Part shown: positions 46,851-57,684 of the stretch, piece after piece
Position numbering within the stretch: position 1 is the stretch's first letter
Layout: the number at the start of each line of letters is the position of its first letter
Assembly: GCA_023014365.1 (NCBI GenBank)
Contig: JAEBUN010000020.1
Coordinates: 248,001 to 312,000 of the forward strand
Direction: 5' to 3'
Length of the DNA: 64,000 bases
Source of the DNA: Lepiota brunneoincarnata
Lineage: Eukaryota; Basidiomycota; Agaricomycetes; Agaricales; Agaricaceae
Translations under genes and position numbers: made by a program
Notes under the pieces: generated by a model
Told to the model about the DNA's origin: nothing
Seen by the model: the letters and a program-made list of their open reading frames with translations, nothing else
The model's database searches: none

Positions 46851-48003
46851 ATGGGCGGGTTGTCCACGTCGGAGGCGCAGCTACCAGCCCTCATGGTTGA
46901 ATCGGTCTTCTACGGTATCTACCTTATCACCTTCAACACCTGCCTTCGGAAACTTCTTTGGGACAAAGGATGCTGGAGGCGTTATAGAGATACCGACGTT
47001 AAAATGCTTTGCGTCGTTCTTTTGTTGTTCGTTTCTTCGTCCCTCAATCTGGCCCTTGCGCTCGTTCGCGATATGCAAGGATTACGTCTATAATTTTGGG
47101 CCCACAAAAATCGATCAGCTGGGTCAGAGCTGGCTCAACATCATCAAGGTATGTTGGCACCCTCAGAATACCAGTTACCCACGAAGGTTATTCATCCTAC
47201 TTGTAGCCAACCACAGTAACCTTACAAGCTACTATTGCAGATAGCGTACTGGTGGGCTACTCCGTCCTTCGCGACAGCTCCGACTAAGAGGTTCATTGCA
47301 GGTTTACCGATGTTGGCTTGTGTGGAACAACTCGCTCCTTATCATACTTTTCCCTTTAATATGCTGGCTTGGGGGAGCCGCGTTTAGTATCTTCATTCTC
47401 TATCTCCAGATCGCTTTGCAATCTGGGTCAAGGAATGCACGCAGGGGACATCTTCTGGGCCGTCGGTGCGTTCTGGGCCTGTACAATTCTGGTTAATATG
47501 TACTCTACTTGTGAGTTGCTTCGCTCTGAAAATGGCGATATTGTCCTCACCGCTGATGTCCAGCGATGATTGTCTGGAAAATATGGAGAACAGAACGGTC
47601 CTGGCGGCCACCTAGCATCTGCTCAATAAGGGATATACCCCAACGTGGCCGACTACAATTTGCCAAGCGAATTACCATCGAGTCGGGCTTAATGTACACC
47701 ATTACCACCATTATCGTCTTCATTACACATGTCTGCCAAAGTTCCGCTATATATATCACATCTGCTGCGGTAAGTTGCCTGGTATTCGATCGGAGGCAAG
47801 GAGGGACAATACTGATTCGAAACTTCAAGTGGATTCAGATCACTGGGATTGCCTTCAACTTGATCCTTGCAAGGGCTCACGCACATCAGGATGGCGGCTT
47901 GCCAGTTTACCGGGTAGATATCCCCGTTTCATCCGAACAGCTGGGTTCTCGCACAGTTGATGTTGTTGTGGTGTCGAATGACGACCCCACCTCTCCCCTG
48001 TGA
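46851..48003 (+). CDS. Seven-helix membrane protein, copy B, two +1 frame breaks
   Basis: Starts MGGLSTSEAQLPALMVESV, then FYGIYLITFNTCLRKLLW, MLCVVLLLFVSSSLNLAL, DYVYNFGPTKIDQLGQSW, VYRCWLVWNNSLLIILFP with LICWLGGAAFSIFILYL, GDIFWAVGAFWACTILVN, VWKIWRTERSW, RITIESGLMYTITTIIVF and ITGIAFNLILARAH. It is the same topology as copy A (E-S-x-F/LYG-I/LYL, YRCW, ITxESGL, GIxFNLI). The frame must move +1 at 47079-47080 (RDMQ to DYVYNF; CAAGGATTAC) and +1 at 47425-47427 (QSG to QGMHAGDIF; GGG). A possible membrane receptor-like family; function unknown. Ends DDPTSPL-stop. Confidence 0.68.
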
Positions 48004-49380
48004 CAAACTATAGCTTTTACCTCACATTAAACATACCTTCTCGTGTCAAACTTTGTCCGGGTTGCGATATGTTGCTGAAGGAGAGGTCCGTGTGGCCCGC
48101 TGGCTCCCGGGCTGCCTTCACCCTGGCCCATACCCGCGCGCCGGAGTTGCATGAGGTCAGCTCGCTGTCAAATCGTGAAATGCATCGTTGTCAACTATCC
48201 ATATGAATGCCAGGCAACAGGAACCGGGTTTAGGATGTGAGAAGCTTGGACTTTGCTTCGCCGCCCACGTCCATCCACTATGGGCATATGAGCATCACGA
48301 CAGGTCGGGTCAGCGTTTTTACTTGGACTAAATTACCTCAGTATAGATAGATTTCGAGTGTCGATCAACATCAACGGAGTTACTCCCGAGTTGAGGTGTT
48401 AGCGGAATGGCGTGTGATCGGGGGCTCTGCCATCTATCAGTAGATGGATGGCTATTAGAAGCTTGCGGTATGCTTGTGAATCTTCCGAGATAGTGGTCTG
48501 AGGGGTTCAGCCACTCGCATCGATAGTGGGGAGAAAGCTGCTCGGAGTGTCGTAAGATAACCCACAAGTAAAGGGTTAAAGAAGATACGTTGCCTGTTCC
48601 AATTCCATTGTATGCGGAAAGCGGTCCATGTGCATTGGGCCTGCCGATCGCGTCTCAAAATCCTATAGATTACCTGGCTAACGGATGCGCCCTTGGATGA
48701 TTTGTTGCTTCTCTGATCAACGAACTCCGGCCGCCACTCAGGGTCAGGGTCCATGGCAAGGCGGACATCGGCATCTGTGTATTCCCAGCAGTAACGAACG
48801 CCCCCTCATAACTTCCACCAGCGGCAATTCCTGATTGACTGTTTTATGCCTTCCTTGACTGTATCTACGATACGGTCGATCCTAGATTGCCCGTGAGATT
48901 GATCAAAAAATTATCCCTACGGCTGATACCATGTAGGGCAAAACGTCAATTGCCAGATTTCAAAGCTTCATCGCCTGATTGCAACGCAACTGCATCATAC
49001 CACATCGAGTTTTGAGTGGTTTCCACGGTATTCAGGATACAGCAATTCGTTGTGGGCCTTCGGTGAAACCTTGTCACATCATTTCCTCCGCTTCAAGGTA
49101 CATACATATGATGGATCGAGATGGTCGGGCCGGAGGCATGTACCTACTACGGCACTTGTGATGTTGAGAAGTTCAAGGGGTGGTAACTCGACACTCCAGG
49201 TGACCAGTGGGTCTTTGTAGGCCGGATACCTAAGTTGCGTCAGGTGGTTTCCGGAATCCGGAATCCGGGTCCGCGACCACATCACGGAGATTATTTGGGC
49301 GTGTTTAGTCTAGAAGGTGATCAAGTCCTCAACCTCAAGATCGACTTCCGAGTCTTATCTTTCACCCAAAAAAAACAAGA
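48004..49380. other. 1.38-kb region with no supportable gene
   Basis: Only short frames. A minus-strand frame at 48455-48754 (MDPDPEWRPEFVDQRSNK...) has no recognisable relatives. A 12-bp direct repeat TTCCGGAATCCGGAATCCGG at about 49250-49268 is simple. Should contain the SET5 promoter. Confidence 0.45.
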
Positions 49381-50836
49381 ATGTCAGTGGCTCCACCGGA
49401 GGATGAACTGACAGAAGCGATCCTGAAGCTCAAGAAGGAAAACCCCGGACTCGGAATTACGAAAGTACATGCCCTTTTGACGGGCAAGTACCCTGAGTGG
49501 ACTGTCAGTGAGAAAAGGACGAGGAAAATTCTACAAACCCACGGCCTTATAGTCTCCACGCCCGGACGTGCGCCTGCTGTTTCTGTTTACCCTACCTCGC
49601 GGGTAATACCCAAATTAAACGTCAATAAATGGACACAAAAGGTCGAAGTAAAGTGGTTCGACAAGAGAAAGGGCAAGGGTCTGGTTGCCACTCAGGAGAT
49701 CAAAGAAGGTGAGGTGGTATTGGAAGGAGGATCCGTTCATCGTCGCTCCAGAGTGGTAAGTCGCACCCAAGCATGCGTATTGAATGGAAGGAATGGCCCT
49801 CATGACGAGAAATTAGGGAGATCTTCGATATGCAAATGGCTTCAGCCTGCATGTGCCTACTGCACAACGCCGCTTTCTACAAGTTCTCTGATCACACACT
49901 GCCCTGCATCCTCTTCAACTTTGTCATGTTCTGCGCGATTCTGCAATCGCCTTTGCCTCGCCCGATCCACAAGGATACACCCACTCTTATGTCCTGCGCA
50001 AAACCCCGCATGCGGGCCTTTGATCAAATTCGCTCGAGAGACGAAATGGATGGCAATCCATGCCCTAGCACATTGCACGAGTCGGCTGCTACTCGCAGGC
50101 CAGACCGATGAGCAGCAAGTTAAATGAGGATTGGGAGGTTGTTCGTGCTCTGGCGGAGTTGGGCATGGAGGAACGACACCAGTACAGCTTTAACCTGTGA
50201 GTTCTCGCTCTTTCTATTGGAATACTGCTCAGATAATCTTATCTCAGATCGGGTCAATCAGAACCTGATAGAGCAACTTGGAGAAAAGCATACAAGTTAT
50301 TCATTCAGGCATTTAAGGAGCCCACTACGACTTTTGAACAAAAGAAGCTGGCAAGGATTTTGAAGAAGCCTCTTCGGGAGGATATCGAGCCCGCAATATT
50401 TGACTATGACGCTGGTTTCCTCCGTGGCTTGGGGAGGATGAGTCTCAGTAGGTAAAATTCAGAAATATCTGAGTGTGGTCATGATAGCTTTTGTCCAGAC
50501 CTTGAAGCCCATGGGGGCCTTTACACTCTCCATTCTCACTTGAATCATTCCTGCATTCCTAACGTATCCGTCCGACACTTAGACCAGCGGACGGCGCTCT
50601 CTCGAATCACCCTTGTAGCAAAACAAGATATTCACGTCGGCGACGAGTTTCTGGTGACGTATGTCAACCCACAAGCAACATATCGCGCAAGGCAGAGTGA
50701 ACTCCAGGGGTGGGGCTTTGGTACCTGCACCTGTCCGAGATGTTTGGAAGAGGCTAAGACACTGAATAAGAACGGCGAAGATCAGGAGCTGGATGATCTG
50801 GCGAGTGAGCTCAAGGCTGGGCTCGGTGTTATGTGA
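49381..50836 (+). CDS. SET-domain protein of the SET5/SMYD-like type, three +1 frame breaks
   Basis: Protein-lysine methyltransferase family; yeast Set5 modifies histone H4. Starts MSVAPPEDELTEAILKLKK, then VEVKWFDKRKGKGLVATQ (beginning of SET), WKEDPFIVAPEWEIFDMQ, the inserted Cys-rich MYND-like module (CAYCTTPLSTSS, ARFCNRLCL), KLFIQAFKEPTTTFEQKK, then the core LYTLHSHLNHSCIPNVSV (NHSC motif), VGDEFLVTYVNP (the Tyr motif) and post-SET CTCPRCLEEAK. Stop at 50834-50836. Three +1 corrections are needed: 49720-49721 (GTATTGGAAG, expected V-W-K), 49848-49851 (ASAC to CAYC) and 50122-50124 (GTTAAATGAGG, expected V-N-E). The remaining introns (GTAAGT, GTGAGT, GTAGGT donors) join in frame. With the NHSC and Tyr motifs present the enzyme should be active if the frame is restored. 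Confidence 0.8.
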
Positions 50837-51343
50837 GGGTTTGTATTAGACGAGAGATAATGAGGTATAGATAGACCGCTTGGTGTGACAGACAGCCCGA
50901 ATGGGGCAGGCACGGAGAGGCGTGTGACAGGCCACATGACCGAATTGTGGCGTGGGTAAATGAAGGGCGTGAAAAAGGTATGACCTGGCCAGGTCACAGG
51001 GTTTGTGATCACGTCCGTCGTGACCTTCACGCCCCCCATATCCCACCTCCCCTCCTCATAACTCTCGAGCAGAGCAGCGCCTACCGCACAAATACACACA
51101 ACTCTCCTCAATAGCCCCCCCGAGTCTCTATCAGTCTTGGGCTAGCTTAAAGGCTGTATTGTTCCGTTCTTGTCCCCTTTCACCCGCCTATTCAATCCGA
51201 AACCGCCTCTTCCATATCGCCTCGACCCCCGATCCACGGAAATCATATCTTGCGCTGACTTTGTGGGCCACTTTTCCCCCTAGTCGTGTTACAAATTTCC
51301 TCTTCTCTCTTCTTACTCAACTCTCCCCCACACTCCGACCGCA
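50837..51343. other. Intergenic region before the bHLH gene
   Basis: About 507 bp with no coding signal. C/T-rich plus strand near 51110-51340, as often seen just upstream of fungal transcription starts. Confidence 0.4.
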
Positions 51344-52747
51344 ATGGCGCCCACTACTCAACCTAACCACGATCCCGCACTCACGCAAGCCCCTCCCAAT
51401 CCCCCGCAAGCGCAGGTATCTCAGCCTCAACCGGGCGTGTCTGCACCTTTGGCTGCTCCTGACATGCAAAACGTACACCTCCCCGGGCTCGATCAGAACC
51501 AGATCATGTCTCTTCTTCGAAATCTGCCGAATATGTTTGGAAAGGTGAGCGTCTCATCCCCCTGAAGCTTGCATATTGCCTTTTTGTTTCCATTCATCTA
51601 TTTTTCACTTATCATCCCATGGGTGTTAAATGGCTATCGCATCAATGCATTAATTAGCTACACGTGACTGTACATCGTTCGCGATACAGAGCACGAGCGC
51701 ATCCGGTGCAAGTCACGAGGAAAATTCCCTTGAGCCCCTATATGCTACCAGCTCACGCTATGGATCACGGTTACTAACATCGTATAACCACCAGTTGGCG
51801 GAACAAAGCAACCCCAAAGAGGACGCTGCACAGGCTCTGTCCAATCTCGCTGCCCATGCCTGCCTTCGGCCCGCCCCCAGTCCACTACTCTCCGTCTGCA
51901 GGGCTTCCTGGCATCAATGATCCCGGCCCTTCGTCCCACCCCCGTGGGCCACCTAATCTTGGTCAGTTGAGCGCCGTCGCTTTACAAGCTACCCCAGCAA
52001 CCGCTCAGCAGTCCCGGCCAGAGAATTCTCCCACCGATGATCCGCAATGTCCAACAGCTACAGCAACAGCAGCAATCTGTCCAACCCGGCAACGCAGCCG
52101 CATCCCCGCAAGAGAAGTCCGCCAGTACCCCTACGTCTGCATCGACTTCGAGTGGTCGCCGTGGGAGGAACCCTGCCATGGGAAGCGATGAATGGAGCAG
52201 GCAGCGGAAAGACAACCATGTACATTTTATTCTTCTATTCCCTGTTGTTAGTTCCTGACGGTCTTGACCATAGAAAGAAGTGGAGCGCCGCCGCCGCGGC
52301 AACATCAATGAAGGCATAAACGAACTTGGACGAATAGTACCCAATGGCAATGGCGAAAAGGCCAAAGGTGCCATTCTTGCACGCTCGGTTCAGTATATTC
52401 ACCATTTGAAGGAGAACGAGGCTCGAAACATTGAAAAATGGACGCTGGAGAAACTCCTCATGGACCAGGCCATGGGAGACCTCCAAAATCAACTAGAGGA
52501 GGTCAAACGCATGTGGGAAGAGGAGCGTAATGCCCGGCAACGGATTGAGCTCGAACTTGAAAACCTCCGAAATGCCATGACCAACGGTGGTTCAGGGACT
52601 GGTGCTCCCCCAACGACTCAGAACAACAAGACCCCCGAGGCTCCGTCAGAGTCTAATGCAGGAACGAAGCGGAAGAGTGAGGAGGCTACGGAACAGTCGA
52701 CTGCCGCCGCCGAAGATCGGCAGGGCAAGCGACAACGAGCCGAGTAA
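51344..52747 (+). CDS. CBF1-like bHLH transcription factor, two +1 frame breaks
   Basis: Starts MAPTTQPNHDPALTQAPP; Pro/Gln-rich N-terminus; first intron GTGAGC...ACCAG (51545-51794). A second exon carries MPAFGPPPVHYSPSAGL and a Gln tract, then SDEWSRQRKDNH spliced (GTACAT...CATAG) to KEVERRRRGNINEGINEL, GRIVPNGNGEKAKGAIL and VQYIHHLKENEARNIEKW: the basic region with ERRRR, helix 1, loop and helix 2 of the bHLH fold. A coiled coil follows (LLMDQAMGDLQNQLEEVK, ERNARQRIELELENL). This matches fungal CBF1, which binds CACGTG and controls sulfur metabolism; a CACGTG occurs upstream of eIF2-gamma here. +1 shifts are needed at 51853-51855 (LAA to MPAFG; CCC) and 52032-52036 (ENSP to MIRNVQQ). Ends KRQRAE-stop. 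Confidence 0.82.
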
Positions 52748-54211
52748 TAGTATCGGACCTCACAACACTGGCTTCCTTTTTTTTTTTTTTTTTCCTTTTG
52801 TGAGTGGTTTATTGAATGAAATGTACACACCTGTATCTCTGCGCTCTATTGCCCTATCTACTTTTTGCCAGGAACAGTTTTTCCCTGGCTTCCCACCGAT
52901 TCTTTGGGCGGACTCTTTCACCTGCCTTGCCTCATATTGAGGCTTGTCTGTGGGCCGGCCCGTCTATATTGTCCCTATTCTTTTCTTCTGATTCTTTTCT
53001 GTAAAAATAAAGAATAACATTAAATTTGCCTCCTGATAAACCAGCCTCAGAAATGATTGATGACGTACTGCTTCCCATCCACAAGCACCTTGGCCAATGG
53101 CTCCGTACATACATACTTACATCCGCCGTCGGTGTCTTTGAATTAGAGCGCAGTTAAATTATACTAAGCCCGTATCTTCTCTGTCCGGCACGCACACCCG
53201 AACGAAACGCCGACGCAAGGGTGGGGCACTAAGGTTCTGTCACTGAACCCTCGCCCACGATGGCGTCAGAAGATTGGACACCGACCTGGATGATGGGAGT
53301 CTATCTATATCTATATCTTCGGCGAGACTCTGCGTATCGATGGCGATTCTCTGTTGCGCCCATTGGTCCGCGGGCATGGATCGTGTCCACAAGGTGACTT
53401 TTCGTCTCTGGTTGGACTGTTATGTTGGATCCATAACGTAGGACTAGAGACCTAAAGGGTGTGTGATATTGAATGTTGCATTGATCCAGGTTTGACCTGT
53501 GAAGCAAAAGATGAGTGACGGGGATGAAGGTCTCGGCGCTTGCTGAGGACATGAGGGGTCGATAAGTTGATTCCAACTGGGGGTACATACAGTTCCATGA
53601 CCCGTGACGACCGCGAAGCGGAGATTGACCAAGGTCTGGAAACTGGCTGAATGCCCCTGCTTCCTCGACTCACTCACGTCCTCCCGTCACTCCCGCAGAC
53701 TATCTCAGTCCTTCAACACTGGCGCCTTTGCAATACAACTGTGGTCCAGGCATCTGAAATCCCAGGTCCATCCTTGAAGCTTTGACCTTTCCGACAAGCC
53801 CGTTACTCGTTCTACCATATAACACGACCACGCCATGGACTTCGTTTGCAGGGCTCAGAGTCGGCTCTTGCTAGCACCCGCCGTAACCCTCATCAGGAAC
53901 ATCCACCCACAGATGGGATTCTTTGGTAGTCTCCAATAGACACATACCTTCCTGGTTCGCAGCCTACTAAAAAAGATTCGTCGTGTCGATCGAGCGAATT
54001 CAAAGTTGTTGGGGTCCCCTTACTGAATATCCCTATCGGTCTGGCTGTCGCACGGAGAACACCCTTCCTTGAGTGGAGGAACGAATGAGCTTGTCTTCTG
54101 TAGGGCTTCCTGTGAACATGGCTGGGAAGAAGCCGGGTTCCACTGACATAAAATCCAAGCTCCAACCTCTCCGCATTCACAGACTCCGAAGCACCTACCC
54201 AGGGGACAGTT
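52748..54211. other. 1.46-kb region without a supportable gene
   Basis: Begins with the bHLH 3' end and an 18-base T tract at about 52776-52793. At 53606-53640 there is a 27-bp stretch nearly identical to the leader of the unrecognised gene at 62588 (see findings), suggesting a decayed copy of that gene's 5' end on the minus strand. Nothing else recognised. Confidence 0.5.
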
Positions 54212-55782
54212 ATGGGTCATTTACTGGGCCTGCTAGCGCTCTCTACTGTCACTTGAACACGCCCAAACGCAAGCACTAACTCCTCCATTCGTGCTACCTC
54301 CCCAGTCGGTGGTAAGTAACCCTTCTCACGACCTTGCACCCGATTTCTCACAATGTTGCGATCCCCCCTCTAGTTCGTTGACCCGCGTTCATTCGCAGTC
54401 CTCCCAGAAAATGGGACCTTCCGCACTGACTCTTTCAACCAACACTTCAACCCTACTTCTACGCCCGTTCCCTTTTTCCAGATATTCGACCACGATTTCC
54501 TTTCCATCCTTGGTCCAAATCCCTCCTTACGGCAGGTAGCGCGCAACGATACTTTTGCGTTCGCACACGAGGCACCGATATATGTTCGTGAGACAGACGA
54601 GGTATTTTTCGCGAGTAGCGATGGCGGGACCGCTTGGGATGAGCGATTTGGAACACAACAACCATGTATTGAAGATCAGTATGGCGGAGGTTGAGAAGGC
54701 ATTGAAGGAGAGTGAAGGGGATGTGAATGTTCCCGTTACCATTGTGGGTCAGTTTCCTTCCTGTTTGGAAGAGACTTTCTTTATGGCTACGGTCAGGTGC
54801 CCCTCCCCGAGTCAATCCAGATGACAAACGGCGGGACAGGCCCGTTCAAGTCGAATCTTGTCTTGATCAATTCAGGTCGTGGACCCCGTCCTCCTAATAT
54901 TGCCCTCGTTAACCCGAAACCACCGCACAACATCACTGTCCTTTTGAACAACTACTATGGACGCCAGTTCAACTCTTTAAACGACATCAAGGTTCACCCG
55001 AGTGGTAACTTGTTTTTCACGGACGTCACGTATGTAACACCCCCTCCCCTCCCCCATGTAAATGGCAGTTGAACGGTTAATTACAGTTATGGCTTCCTCA
55101 GCCTCTTCCGCGATGCGCCCTCTCATGCCAAATCAGGTGTATCGTTTTGACCCTGATACAGGCGCCGTACGGGTCGTAGCAACGGACTTTGACAAACCGA
55201 ATGGTATCGCTTTTACAAAGGATGGTAAGACAGCCTACATGTGAGCGATCTCGCATGGATCATCTTGTTTATCCCGCCGAGTATGTCTCTAGTGCAGATA
55301 GCGGTGCCCTTGGCGTATCCCTAGGCAACAACCAAACCAAACCTGCTACATTGTAAGGGACACGAATTTCAACTGCGGTGCCCCCTTTGATCCTTAGCCG
55401 GAACTGACACTGTCGGTCCATCTTTTGCCCATAGATACACATTTGACGTCGACCCAAAAACTTATGCTTTTGTTAACCGTCGTGTGTTGGCATATATCGA
55501 CACAGGTATTCCCGATGGTATTCAGGTTGACCTGCAGGGAAACGTGTATACTGGTACTGGGGATGGAGTCCAAGTGAGTGGTGCGCTTTTGGCACTTTGG
55601 GTGTTTAGTGATTGCTTCGTGCGCATACATAATAGGTCTTTGCGCCCGACGGCAGACTACTTGGCAAATTCTTCTTGGACACTGTATCTGCCAATATGGT
55701 CTTTGCGCCCCCAAACCGGTTGGTCATAATGGCCGAGACGAAGATCTATTTGGCCAAGATCGCAGCGAAGGGTGTTGTATGA
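54212..55782 (+). CDS. SMP-30/gluconolactonase family secreted hydrolase, tandem copy 1, three +1 breaks
   Basis: Six-bladed beta-propeller hydrolase family. Starts MGHLLGLLALSTV, a signal peptide, then PPFVLPPQSV, FVDPRSFAVLPENGTFRT, QVARNDTFAFAHEAPIYV, LGMSDLEHNNHVLKISMA, PESIQMTNGGTGPF, PPNIALVNPKPPHNITVL, LNNYYGRQFNSLNDIKVH (the N/D metal site), PSGNLFFTDVTYGFL, YRFDPDTGAVRVVATDFD, KPNGIAFTKDGKTAY, NRRVLAYIDTGIPDGIQV (the PDGI motif), NVYTGTGDGVQVFAPDGR and KIYLAKIAAKGVV-stop. Compared with copy 2 it carries one extra base at 54626-54628 (GGCGGGACCG against GGCGGTGCG), one at 55118-55120 (GCGCCCTCTC against GCACCTCTT), and one at 54253-54254 in the signal-peptide exon (ACTTGAAC). Introns match copy 2 in position. 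Confidence 0.82.
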
Positions 55783-57684
55783 GATCAGAGGAAGAATGTA
55801 TGGACATTGGGACACCTGGGGGAAATGTGCGTTCGGGCCCTGGGGTGTGAATATTTACTGTAACGAATCGCTACAAAGAACTAGTGTATATATGATATAA
55901 AGAGTGGCAAACTACAAAATAAAAGGGAGGATAGCATCGAGAAGGCCGGTCCCTTTCTACGGGTCCGTCGCGAATGTGATCAAGGGTTCATTGACGTCAC
56001 CAGGCACTTTCGGGCGCAGTGTGATGTCCATCTTCCTGCTGAGATAAGAGATTCATAAGGCTCATGTCTAGACCATGATCCGAACCACGGGAAACGCAAT
56101 TTCTAGACCGAACCAAGCCATAGGATCATAGATGTGTTTTCAGCTACCAGAGCTAACGACCCAGTGCAATCAAGTACAGCCAGGGAAATTGAGCCGGTGT
56201 TGAAGGCTGGGGTAAGGCTTTGCAGGTGCTGTTCCTGCAGCTGGCGCAAGATATCGCCACGATCGAGGTTGCTAAATGGGTCGAGGGGGGACTGCATCGA
56301 GAGAGGAACGTGAGCTGGAGGAGGGTGACGTTGCGCACTCTTGAATACAGAGTTCAGATCTTTCTCGAGGCTTGAAAGGCACTCTCCAGCCACCAAACCA
56401 TCGTCCCCACAGAAGGTGGACCTTCAAATCTGTTTGCCCTAAGGGACCATACAGGAGCCGTTGGTTCATTATCATAAAGATGACCCAGTCCCTTGCAGAT
56501 GGACATGGCGCGAAATTTGAATGAGGAATTGCGAGAAAATCACAGTCAAGTAGCTTCCTCGTACATGTACGTACATCACTCATAAAAGTGGCGATGGCGG
56601 GCGAACAGTATGAGGCGCTCCTTCCACACAAAGGACGCGAACTCTGTTGCAACGTTCTCGGGATTGTCGATCCGTTGTCCGGTATCACCGTGTCCGAACA
56701 GGTCGGTTCTCTGCACCATAGCGCCCCCTGTCCCTCATGATCAGCCGTCCCCCTGAAATTGTAATATAGCGTTTTTGAGGAATCTAGCTCCGGACCGTCG
56801 CACTCCCGAAAAAGTCGGCAAGTATTGATTTGAGCGAGGAAAATGGGCCCCAATTGTAGGTAGAAGAACAGAAACGCGTATTACCCCGAGGGGCTGGCGA
56901 CCGAACAGAGCGCTAAATGCTTAGTTGCCGAGTTAGGAAATCACGCATCAGTCACGCCGATGCGATAAGTTTCGATAGTCGGCCCTAAATGTACCAGGCG
57001 CTCAATAAACAATAGTTTCTGACAGAGTCCAACTATTGTGCTTGTTACTGGGAAGAAGCAGAGCAAGAAGACGTTGTAAGCTCTCTTGTGTATAGTATTG
57101 ATCTATTTCGCCGACGAAAAGTGACTCTATGTGACCAGGGTTGGATTGTTAGAGGAAATCCATCAGCGACGGTTGATTTAGCTATAGCACTATGCTCTGT
57201 TCAGATACCGGGCCCTCGTATTACCCCATCAATCAGCGCTGACATGGTGATTTGAATTATGAGTACCTTCAATAATCCCTTGTTCCCCTGTGGAGAAGGC
57301 TCCTATGGAACGAAGCGAGGAGCCGCTGGGTGCGCGGGTAACTCGCTTGAGGGTTTGCTATGTTTTCCTACTTTGATCACGCTGTATAATATTATGATGA
57401 CAATGAGAAATGTATAACGATGAGTATAGTATTTAACTGGGTGGGTATAAACTAAGGAGAGTGTGAAACAAGGAGCTGTCGGTTCGTCGTGTGGACGAGG
57501 CAGGCGAGGGAAGATGGAATAGGATGGATGCTGGGAGCCGGCAACTGCCGTTGTGTGGCTCCCTTGCTCAAACTTCTTACCCTGACCAGGTCGAGGAGCC
57601 TGTGAAATAAAATGGCTCCGAAGGGCATAAAACCCAGCCAATTGCGCACCCACCCACTCCAAGGCTCCTTCCCAGAGGACAGCC
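55783..57684. other. 1.9-kb region between the tandem SMP-30 genes
   Basis: A minus-strand frame (56272-56853, with 56103-56396 in a second frame) shows segments such as RTDLFGHGDTGQRIDNPEN and FASFVWKERLILFARHRHF that look coding, but I cannot assign a family or a complete exon set. It could be a small or decayed gene. Nothing else seen. Confidence 0.35.
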
